Shown one piece after another: positions 53,807 to 61,298 of a stretch of 64,000 bases of DNA. The notes under the pieces were generated by a model. The model ran no database searches, was not told where the DNA came from, and saw only the letters and a program-made list of their open reading frames with translations. Within the stretch, counting starts at the first letter, position 1; each line of letters opens with the position of its first letter. This DNA comes from Pseudarthrobacter sulfonivorans (lineage in GTDB: Bacteria > Actinomycetota > Actinomycetes > Actinomycetales > Micrococcaceae): positions 372,001 to 436,000 of the forward strand of contig NZ_CP013747.1 in assembly GCF_001484605.1 (NCBI RefSeq). Direction: 5' to 3'. Made by a program: the position numbers and the translations under genes.

Positions 53807-54094
53807 CTAAAATCCGAGCTGGAACGCGCTTTGCGACCACAGGATGTAGCCGTTGATACCGCCGAGGATCGCAGCCACAGGCCCGGTCCACAAGAGAATC
53901 ATGCCGCCGCCCGAGGCAAGGCGTGATGACTGGCTGAGTTTGCCGGCAAGGAGCATGGCGGCGCCGATGACCGCCACGATCGCTATCACGATGAAGGCAC
54001 CGACGAGGATGCCGCCGCCAATCTGTTTCAGGGACTCCAAAAACGGGAAATTCGTGTTTGGGACAATTCCAGGGTCAACGACTGCGTAAATCAT
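53807..54094 (-). CDS. Small T4SS membrane subunit (VirB2-like position)
   Basis: A 95-residue protein with two long hydrophobic stretches (GGILVGAFIVIAIVAVIGAA and GGGMILLWTGPVAAILGGIN) around a polar loop KLSQSSRLAS. Size, topology and place beside VirB6 fit a VirB2/pilin-like subunit of Gram-positive T4SS. Sequence similarity alone is weak. A 116-base gap separates it from the NlpC/P60 gene upstream. Confidence 0.72.
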   Translation of the reverse strand: MIYAVVDPGIVPNTNFPFLESLKQIGGGILVGAFIVIAIVAVIGAAMLLAGKLSQSSRLASGGGMILLWTGPVAAILGGINGYILWSQSAFQLGF

Positions 54095-54210
54095 GACTTG
54101 CTCCGTTCAGGTGTAGTGGCAGGCACAGACCTGCCGTTGCCTTATCCATGGGATCGTTGGCATTGCTATGCATGACCCCTGGTGGACTATTTCCGACCGA
54201 GTCGCATAAT

Positions 54211-55335
54211 TCACCCGAGCAGGTTGAAGTAGCGGCTGCCGGGGTTCCAGTCGATGGGATGGAGCAGGGTTCCGGCGCTGGGGTTGAGGGCGCTGTACAT
54301 CAGGCCTTCACCTGCGTATATCCCCACGTGGCCCCAGTGTTCCGGGCCATCTGGGTTCTGGACGACAAGGTCACCCGGCACGGGCGTCGCCGTAGGTGCA
54401 CCCACAACCCACTGGTCGACCCGTGGAAGCTGTTTGCCGATCTGGGCGTAGATCCACATCACGTAGCCGGAGCAGTCCCAGGCCTTGAAGGCCGTGCCTC
54501 CCCAGACGTACCGTCCGCCTAAGCCTTGCTGGGCGAAGCCGATAATGGCACGCCGGTGGTCATCCAGGTCTCCCGGAATGGCCGGCGCTGGACGGCCGCC
54601 CTTCTGACCAGGACTTTCGCAGCGTGGCACCGTGATGTCACCGGCCAGCGCGGCGATGATTGCTGCGGAGGCCGGTTCCCACCGTGCGTATCGCTCAGGG
54701 AATGCCGAGACCTGAACGGACTGGGCTGCCTCGCCAAGGGACATCCGTTCCCAGCCCCTGATGTCCAGCAACCCCCGGGGAGAGCCTCGGTTGGGACCGT
54801 TGGGTCCGCCGAAGAAGGCGGCCGCGTTGTACTCGGCACGCATGAGGTCCTGCACGCGTCCCCATCCGGCGCCGGGCCGCTGCTGGGCAGATCCAATGGA
54901 GTCATGGTCATACCCGAGCCCGTCGTTCGGGAAGCCTAAAGACTCTGGGACTGCGGGATTCGCAAGCATGCGCAGACCCGACTCCTGAAGGGCCATCATG
55001 ATTGAGATCTGGATTGCCTGCCCAGGCAGTTTGAGGGACCGTCCGACAGAGATATAGGCCATAGCGACCTCCTTTTGCCGCACGTTGAGCGTCATGGGTG
55101 CCCCATTTGGGCCCGAGAACGTCAGGGCTTCCCGGCCGATACCGTTGGATCTGGTGGCATCGACATCACCGGATGAATCCGGCCAGACGCACACGTCTGC
55201 GGCGTTGGACATTCCGGACCCAAGGAGAGCAAGGGATCCAGTTAGAACAGCAGCCAACAAGATCAGTGCAACGAGAGTGCCTGCAGCTATCGACCGCGTA
55301 ACGACGCCTGCCCGCACCGCCCTCCGAATGCCCAT
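54211..55335 (-). CDS. NlpC/P60 cell-wall hydrolase of the conjugation system (VirB1-like)
   Basis: A 374-residue exported or membrane-anchored protein. N-terminal hydrophobic helix (SIAAGTLVALILLAAVLTGS), a lytic-transglycosylase-like middle (QISIMMALQESGLRMLANPA, YDHDSIGSAQQRPGAGWGRV), and a C-terminal NlpC/P60 peptidase with Cys in GGTAFKAWDCSGYVMWIY and His in EHWGHVGIYAGEG. It would open peptidoglycan for the transfer channel. ATG at 55335 overlaps the upstream stop (TGATG), so the two are coupled. Confidence 0.9.
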   Translation of the reverse strand: MGIRRAVRAGVVTRSIAAGTLVALILLAAVLTGSLALLGSGMSNAADVCVWPDSSGDVDATRSNGIGREALTFSGPNGAPMTLNVRQKEVAMAYISVGRSLKLPGQAIQISIMMALQESGLRMLANPAVPESLGFPNDGLGYDHDSIGSAQQRPGAGWGRVQDLMRAEYNAAAFFGGPNGPNRGSPRGLLDIRGWERMSLGEAAQSVQVSAFPERYARWEPASAAIIAALAGDITVPRCESPGQKGGRPAPAIPGDLDDHRRAIIGFAQQGLGGRYVWGGTAFKAWDCSGYVMWIYAQIGKQLPRVDQWVVGAPTATPVPGDLVVQNPDGPEHWGHVGIYAGEGLMYSALNPSAGTLLHPIDWNPGSRYFNLLG

Positions 55336-56051
55336 CAGTAGACGATTCTGCTGGCGTCGGTGTAGAAGGCGACCAGCGCACACCGGTCGCCAGGGGCGGA
55401 CGCTGCCGGCGGACAGTTGGCCACGACGCTCACGGGGACCGCGTAAGTAGCCGATCCCGTATCCGACGTCGAGCGGTCAGTCACGCTGACCGTCACCGTG
55501 CACACGTGGAGGCCCTCCCACGGGGCGGGATGCTCCACATAGTTGGCCAGTTCAGCATCGCATTTGGTCTGCATGACGTTTGAGCTGCGCTGAGCCTGGC
55601 GGGAAGTCAGCTGCGCGAAGGCCGCGGCATCGATGCCCGTCCCTTCGAACTGCGCCGTGTAGACGCTCAGAGGATTCGACCCGTCCGCAAGAACCATCCA
55701 CCAGCCACGCACCCGGGCGTAAATCTCCGTGTAGCCTGACGTCCGCGTATCCCAGGTGTGGAGCGCCATGGCTGTCGATTCCGATAGTGCCCGGTAGTCG
55801 AGCGTGTGTGGGCCGTTGTCATGATTCGGAGTGACTGTTATCGACGGCTCCGACGGGCGTGCGGTGGGCGTTCGAGACGGAGGTGCTGATGCCGCCGGCC
55901 CTTCAGCCCGGCCGGCGCCATTCGGACGCGGCGGGCTGGGAGTCAACAGAAGCGCAGCAATCACCGCAACAACGACCAGCAGACCGGCCGCCAAGACAGA
56001 CAACCGCATGGGTCCCGTTAATCGTCGGGCAAGAACGTTGGAGCGATTCAT
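55335..56051 (-). CDS. TcpC-like conjugation membrane protein
   Basis: A 238-residue bitopic protein: one helix near residues 16-38 (LSVLAAGLLVVVAVIAALLL), a Pro/Ser-rich linker, then an extracytoplasmic domain with YTEIYARVRGWWMVLADGSN. Position before the NlpC/P60 gene and topology suggest the TcpC/VirB8-like assembly factor of Gram-positive T4SS. No residue-level signature confirms this. Confidence 0.7.
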   Translation of the reverse strand: MNRSNVLARRLTGPMRLSVLAAGLLVVVAVIAALLLTPSPPRPNGAGRAEGPAASAPPSRTPTARPSEPSITVTPNHDNGPHTLDYRALSESTAMALHTWDTRTSGYTEIYARVRGWWMVLADGSNPLSVYTAQFEGTGIDAAAFAQLTSRQAQRSSNVMQTKCDAELANYVEHPAPWEGLHVCTVTVSVTDRSTSDTGSATYAVPVSVVANCPPAASAPGDRCALVAFYTDASRIVY

Positions 56052-56111
56052 GGTGCCCCTCCTTCACGACTTCATGCCGCCCACGCGACTTCAAGACATG
56101 ACGTCGCACGC

Positions 56112-57002
56112 TCACACGTTCCGTAGATGGGCCACAGTGCGCAAATGGACCAACGGAGAACTGATCTCCGCCGCGGCCGCATACAGCCGGCGCACCCTGC
56201 CAATCTGCACCTCGACATAGCGCCGACTCACACCGAAGTCTGAGGCGATGGCCGCAATCACGTCGGACCGCTCCTCCCTGCGCAACTCCAGTCGGACTAC
56301 CCTCTGGGCGATCTGCTGCTGCAAGGGAGTTGGCAAGCATCGCGCAGCAAAACTCGCTTCATCCCCGATGTCGCGGCCCTCGGCGTCAACAGCCGCCAGC
56401 GCCTGCCTCACCGTGATCGCCATCTGCCGGACGAATACAAGTTGCCGGTAGGATCGGCGGTCCTTGGACGAGCCGGGAGTTCGCGAGTCGTCCGCGAGTA
56501 GCAGTGACATCGCCGCACCCCACACAGCATCGCCTACATAGTGCCTCGTTGTCTGAAGAATGCTGACGGCCCACTCCCTCTCGGCCACATCTTCTGGTCC
56601 AAAGATCTCATGCGGAGAGACGACATTGCCCTCGTCGTTATCCCCGGGATCGATCAGAAGCGGCAGAGATTCCCTTGACCGCGCTTTGGACGTGTATGCC
56701 GAGCAAACGTGGGCAGCGATCCCCTGAACCCAGGCGCCAAATCGTACGCCGGGTATCTGCCTGTAGTGGCCATCGTCCACTCCTCGCCAGACTGCAATGC
56801 GGATGTCTTGAAGGGCATCATCAAAGTCGCAGGCACGTCCCGCCCGGGCCAAACGCGATCCAACATATCGTGCGACTTCGTTGATCGACGAAGTCATCTG
56901 CTCCATCGAAATGGTGTTCAGCTGCATTTGCGATTCAGTTCGGCTGACGTCGACTGTTTCGACTGCGGCGTTGGCTGCACGGGGTAAAGGCGTTGCGCTC
57001 AT
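56112..57002 (-). CDS. Sigma-70-like (ECF-type) regulator at the head of the transfer operon
   Basis: A 296-residue protein. FDDALQDIRIAVWRGVDDGH, then RFGAWVQGIAAHVCSAYTSK with ARSRES look like sigma region 2; the C-terminus ERSDVIAAIASDFGVSRRYV with EVQIGRVRRLY is a region-4 HTH. The long middle insertion is unusual for ECF factors. It is the first gene of the minus-strand transfer transcript, divergent from a winged-helix gene, and could switch the T4SS genes on as an alternative sigma factor or DNA-binding activator. Only the fold-level assignment is supported. Confidence 0.7.
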   Translation of the reverse strand: MSATPLPRAANAAVETVDVSRTESQMQLNTISMEQMTSSINEVARYVGSRLARAGRACDFDDALQDIRIAVWRGVDDGHYRQIPGVRFGAWVQGIAAHVCSAYTSKARSRESLPLLIDPGDNDEGNVVSPHEIFGPEDVAEREWAVSILQTTRHYVGDAVWGAAMSLLLADDSRTPGSSKDRRSYRQLVFVRQMAITVRQALAAVDAEGRDIGDEASFAARCLPTPLQQQIAQRVVRLELRREERSDVIAAIASDFGVSRRYVEVQIGRVRRLYAAAAEISSPLVHLRTVAHLRNV

Positions 57003-57094
57003 GACGGCTCCCAGGACAGGGAAATTCAGAGAAATTATGGATGCGTGAGCTCGTCCCTGTCAGAAATTGGGACGATCCGCTTGATATTTAAAGA

Positions 57095-57128
57095 CTACTT
57101 TAACTATTCTCAGCACTCACTAAAGTAG
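57095..57128. promoter_or_regulatory. Dyad in the divergent control region of the transfer genes
   Basis: CTACTTTA (57095-57102) and TAAAGTAG (57121-57128) are exact inverted copies with an 18-base gap. They lie in an AT-rich island between the divergent sigma-like gene and the winged-helix gene. A likely operator for the winged-helix protein or the EspR-like protein. Confidence 0.5.
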
Positions 57129-57159
57129 AGTCAAGAGCGCAACGCTGGAGATTCTGGAC

Positions 57160-57504
57160 GTGAAAGACAAGAATGAAGTCATGCCCAGGATCACTCAGCC
57201 CGAAGACGAAGCCTGGTCACCCGACGTCGAAGCGGCCATCGCAACCTTCGGCAACAGGTCCCGCAATGAAATCCTGCGATTCCTAGCCGCCACCGGCCCG
57301 GCGACTCGGGGCGACATTGTTGACGCAGTCAGCGCGACGGAGCCCAGCGTCGCCAAGCATTTGCTCGTGCTTGAAGAAACTGGCGTCGTTCATGCCGACG
57401 TTGAGCCCGGTCGGCGACATGGTCGATCTCCGCGCTACTCAGTGGACAACGGGCGCATCAAGGCCCTACTGGCGGCACATCTGGACTATCTTCTGAACCG
57501 TTAG
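57160..57504 (+). CDS. ArsR-like winged-helix regulator
   Basis: A 114-residue protein starting with GTG. NRSRNEILRFLAATGPATRG, then DIVDAVSATEPSVAKHLLVL and EETGVVHADVEPGRRHGRSP form a winged helix of ArsR type without metal-binding Cys. It is divergent from the sigma-like gene, with a dyad between them, and is the likely repressor of the transfer promoter. Its last 47 bases overlap convergently with the EspR-like gene. Confidence 0.82.
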   Translation: MKDKNEVMPRITQPEDEAWSPDVEAAIATFGNRSRNEILRFLAATGPATRGDIVDAVSATEPSVAKHLLVLEETGVVHADVEPGRRHGRSPRYSVDNGRIKALLAAHLDYLLNR

Positions 57505-57973
57505 CAGCGGACACCTCGCCGGCCGGATGCCTGGCGATATCTTCGTTGAGGTACTCGGTGATGGCTCGAAGAGTTTCAGGGGAAACGTCCCCAAGTGTCC
57601 GCGCCGCGAAGGTCTTAACCCTGGCGGCACGTAATGACTTCACAAATTCCAACTGCGCATCTATGCGCTCAGGAACTTCCGCCCCGTCACCGCCCAGGAG
57701 GTAACTCGGGTCGACGTCGAATAGTTCGGATAGGGCTTTCAGCAGTTCGGGATCGGAGACCATTCGTCCCGTCCCATCCTTCATATAGAACCACCTCGCG
57801 CGGGAGAGGCTCACGCCACGCTTGGCCAAGGCTTCGCTGACTTCACGGTATGTGAAAGGGGTTCCTCGCTCAGCGACGACGATGTCCAGGAGGAGGTTCA
57901 GTTTTCGGGCGAGCTCCGCCTGCGGCGTACGTTTTCCGCCATTGGAGTTTCGCGCAACCTCGCCTGCGTCCAC
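57458..57973 (-). CDS. EspR-like helix-turn-helix regulator (copy B)
   Basis: A paralogue of the protein at 43331-43780. It has ELARKLNLLLDIVVAERGTP, TYREVSEALAKRGVSLSRAR, LSELFDVDPSYLLGGDG and LEFVKSLRAARVKTFAARTL. I place the start at GTG 57973; the frame extends to a TTG at 58012, and neither has a strong ribosome-binding site. 171 residues. Probable DNA-binding regulator of the element, acting with the winged-helix genes on both sides. Confidence 0.78.
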   Translation of the reverse strand: MDAGEVARNSNGGKRTPQAELARKLNLLLDIVVAERGTPFTYREVSEALAKRGVSLSRARWFYMKDGTGRMVSDPELLKALSELFDVDPSYLLGGDGAEVPERIDAQLEFVKSLRAARVKTFAARTLGDVSPETLRAITEYLNEDIARHPAGEVSAANGSEDSPDVPPVGP

Positions 57974-58195
57974 TTGCCGCCCGTTCTGATGACCCGATTT
58001 GCCTGCCCCCAACAGTTATCCATGAGAGATCGGCGTCTTTGGTACCAGTATTACTTTCGGCGAGTGACCCAACAAGGCCTGTGCCCAGTCGCGTTTACAT
58101 CTAGCCAACTTCTCTGCCGAGGCGTAGATTGTGGTCATTGCAGACGGGTCTACACCCCTTCCATTCTTTCCTTGATTCACTCGGAAGTGGCAGCG

Positions 58196-58462
58196 ATGAC
58201 GAACCTCCTCATGAATAGAACGCGGAGCCGGCTCCTGCACTTCCTCAGCAAGAGGGGACCGTCGACCAGCCAGCAAATCTCCGAGGGTATCGGACTGAGC
58301 CCAAGCGCAGTCCGAAAGCAACTGTCAGCCCTCGTATCGAGCGGCTGCGTTGAGGTGTCTCAAAATAGTGTTCGAAAGGGTGCAGTTTTTTACTTCGCAA
58401 ACGCTGGGCAAATTCAGGAACGAAGTGAAGCTGCCCGACTCATTCTCGACATTGTGGAATAG
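58196..58462 (+). CDS. Small winged-helix DNA-binding protein
   Basis: An 88-residue protein; ATG at 58196 is preceded by GGAAGTGG. RSRLLHFLSKRGPSTSQQIS with EGIGLSPSAVRKQLSALVSS and VEVSQNSVRKGAVFYF is an ArsR/MarR-like winged helix. It is lower in GC than the T4SS genes. Function as local regulator is inferred. The upstream frame open from 57974 overlaps the EspR-like gene and is not used. Confidence 0.78.
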   Translation: MTNLLMNRTRSRLLHFLSKRGPSTSQQISEGIGLSPSAVRKQLSALVSSGCVEVSQNSVRKGAVFYFANAGQIQERSEAARLILDIVE

Positions 58463-59010
58463 GTTTTGGCCGCAGCCGACGCCAGATCTAACCGACCTCG
58501 TGGTCCACGGCAGTAGTCGCCCACATTGACGCATTCGGAATGGCTTTCGGTGATCAAACAGTCATCCGATATTTCTGTTCGACCGCGAGCAGGGAGTGAC
58601 ACGCTACGCATGCATCTGGGCACGTGGGTATCGAAATCTGTGGCACTAAGAGTCACATCCGGACTAGTCTGGCCCCCAGCCCTGGCGGGCCCTCAAATTC
58701 AGACCGACTGTACCGACACACTCGCGGCTGCCCGGCCTTGACCTTTTCATGGAGATGAAGGTCCCCGATGCGTGCTGGGAGGCAGATCCGAGGTTGTTTC
58801 TCCGTTTTCGGGCAGTGTGGTTTGCCCCGCTGGTTCGCTTGCAGTTGGCGCCGGATCCACTTCCTTTGGTCGGCCGGCTGACGGGCCAGGGTCAGAGGCG
58901 GCTCAGCCGGAGTCAGGCTGGAGCTGTTTGAGGGGGCCGGTAGCCTTCAGGAGCAGTTTCAGGAGGTAGTCTCTCTGGCACCAATGGGCAGGTCTGAGGA
59001 TTGGCTTAGG
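58463..59010. other. Gap of about 550 bases, no gene seen
   Basis: No frame with start signal and plausible protein. The part 58742-58960 is GC-rich and may be the remains of an older gene; I could not recognise it on either strand. Confidence 0.4.
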
Positions 59011-59413
59011 CTACTTAAATCGCAGTCGGATCATTTTCGCCCACATGCTAACGACTTCCGCATCCTCAGATTTCAACATACGGACGTGCGCTAGGCGATT
59101 TCGGACTGGAACAACCTGTTCTTGGAATTTTCGCCAAATGGCAGCCTCTATTCCGAGATTGTTGAACTTTTCCGACCTGACTAGGTCCATAAGCTCTCCA
59201 AGCGTCAGCCACTCCAAGGGATCCCTTAGATCTGTGACCGACTTGGCTGTCACATTCGTGTCCAGCTGTGCGCGCCGGAGTATCTCAGGTTGAAGCCCGC
59301 CCACAGCCGACGCCCTCCAGCCACTTGAATACTTCGTAATGGCTGCTGCGCGCAAGGCCTGCCGAATCTTTCGCTCGATGTACCAAAGCGCCCTCGTGAC
59401 CTCGGCCAGACTA

Positions 59414-60560
59414 GTGGTGTGTCTCAGTTTTGTTTGATGGTTTCGAGGGCGACGCGGCCGCGGGCTACTTTTTTGAGGATTGAGTCTGCGGTCGCGGTCC
59501 AGACCAGGGGTTTGGGTTCGGTGTTGTGGGCGGCGAGATACTCTTCGATCTTGTGGATCAGGTCCGGTACGGAATGGAACGCTCCGCGGCGCAGGGCCTT
59601 GTCTGTGAGTTCCCGGAACCAGCGCTCGACGAGGTTGAGCCACGAGGACGAGGTGGGGGTGAAATGCAGCTGGAAGCGGGGATTATTCGCCAGCCAGGCT
59701 TTCACGTCGGGGTGCTTGTGGGTGGCGTAGTTGTCCAGGATCAGGTGGACATCCAGGCCCTGCGGGACTTCTTTGTTGATGGTCTTGAGGAACACCAGGA
59801 ATTCTTCGTGCCGGTGTTTGGGCAGGCATGAGCCGATGACTTTTCCGGTGGCCACGTCCAGGGCAGCGAACAAGGTGGTGGTGCCGTTGCGTTTGTAGTC
59901 ATGGGTCATCGTTTCCGCCCGGCCTTTCTTCATCGGCAGGGACGGCTGGGTGCGGTCCAGGGCCTGGATGGACGATTTCTCGTCCATGCACAGCACGATC
60001 GCTTTCTCCGGCGGGTTCAGGTACAGGCCGACGACATCAATGAGTTTTTCTTCAAACCGCGGATCGTTGGAGAGCTTGAACGTATCCACCAGGTGCGGCT
60101 TCAAGCCCCTGGCCGCCCAGATCCGCTGCACCTGCGCCGGAGACACCCCCACCTTCGCCGCCATCGTCCGCACCGACCAGTGCGTCTGCCCTTCGGGCCT
60201 GGAATTGCGCGTCAGATCAACGATCTCGTCAATCTTTGACTGCGGAATGACCGGCTTGCGGCCCCGCCCGGCACGCACCTCTCCCAGGTGGGACAGGCCG
60301 TCCTCGGCGAACCGGGCCCGCCAGGACCTCACCGTCCCCGGGCTCGTCCCGGCGACCTTCGCGATCGATTCATTGGCCAACCCCTCCGCGGCCATCAACA
60401 AAACCTGCGCCCGCTGAACCTCGCGATGGGACGCCGTCTGCGATTTCGAAAGGACCTCCAATGCTGCACGTTGTCCATCAGAAACCACCAATGCAGGAGC
60501 CGGATTCGTCATACCCCCAGTTTAACAGAACACCCGCAAACTATTTTGGAGACATACCAC
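59414..60560 (-). mobile_element. IS630-family insertion sequence
   Basis: A 1147-base element bounded by TA duplications at 59412-59413 and 60561-60562, the target preference of IS630/Tc1-mariner. The ends are imperfect inverted repeats: GTGGTGTGTCTC reads inward at the left and GTGGTATGTCTC at the right, one mismatch in twelve. One transposase gene fills it. Intact ends and an intact gene suggest recent insertion. Confidence 0.93.
59424..60512 (-). CDS. IS630 family transposase
   Basis: A 362-residue transposase in one frame. The N-terminal HTH is REVQRAQVLLMAAEGLANES, with VRSWRARFAEDGLSHL, and a second wHTH is THWSVRTMAAKVGVSPAQVQ. The DDE catalytic residues are in VLCMDEKSSI, HLILDNYATHKH and SSWLNLVERWFREL. 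It cuts and rejoins DNA at TA sites. The gene is intact, so the element may still move. It runs in the same direction as the gene it interrupts. Confidence 0.95.
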   Translation of the reverse strand: MTNPAPALVVSDGQRAALEVLSKSQTASHREVQRAQVLLMAAEGLANESIAKVAGTSPGTVRSWRARFAEDGLSHLGEVRAGRGRKPVIPQSKIDEIVDLTRNSRPEGQTHWSVRTMAAKVGVSPAQVQRIWAARGLKPHLVDTFKLSNDPRFEEKLIDVVGLYLNPPEKAIVLCMDEKSSIQALDRTQPSLPMKKGRAETMTHDYKRNGTTTLFAALDVATGKVIGSCLPKHRHEEFLVFLKTINKEVPQGLDVHLILDNYATHKHPDVKAWLANNPRFQLHFTPTSSSWLNLVERWFRELTDKALRRGAFHSVPDLIHKIEEYLAAHNTEPKPLVWTATADSILKKVARGRVALETIKQN

Positions 60561-61298
60561 TAGTAGCCGGTGCTACCGTTTCAGATACGTGGGCTGCCAA
60601 TGCCTCCCGCAAAGATTTGGCTTCCTGGGGTAGGGCAAGCGACGGCTGACCGCCTTCATCGATAGCCACGATCCCGCAGCCGCGCAATCCTTCGAGCTCC
60701 CTCGCAGCAAGAAATTCGAGGCCGTCCATGCCCTTGGGGTCTACCTCGAAAAGAGCATGATCAAGCGCGGCAACGATTCCCTGACCAACTTCGCTCAATA
60801 CAGCTTCGTAAATTTCGGTGCCGAAAGGCACACCAAAGGACACTGCAGGCCAAGGCCAGCCCGAACTAGGGTATTCCCCCGGACCGCACTCGATTTCCGA
60901 CGCTGCCAGCAGCGGCAAGGTCACAAGTGCAGCATCCTCCAAGACCGAGCTTCCAGGCACAGGTCTATAGGAAAGCCTGGGCGCCCGCGACAGTAGGCAT
61001 ACTGCTTTTCCATCGTCCAGTAGCGAAAAAATGATCGCTCTAACTTCACCAAGCACGTCACCCGCCGTTTCAACACAACGTTCCAAGTCGGTGACTATGA
61101 GTGGTCCAGGTGAGGATGATTTTTGATTCCACTCAGTGCGCTGGTCTATAGAAACGCATTGGCCCTTTAGTTGGACGCAGATGCCATCTCTCAAAGGGTC
61201 AAAAGCAGCCCCTAGTTGAACGAATACCAGCCTGTGTCGCGACAGGCTCTTAGAAATGAGCTCTGCACGAGCCGCACAGACAGCTTCCAGTTCTGCCG

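Noticed and set aside
59413..59643. Apparent N-terminal extension of the HEPN reading frame
   Set aside because: This part runs into the IS630 transposase gene in a different frame and arose by the insertion; the true upstream sequence lies beyond 60561.
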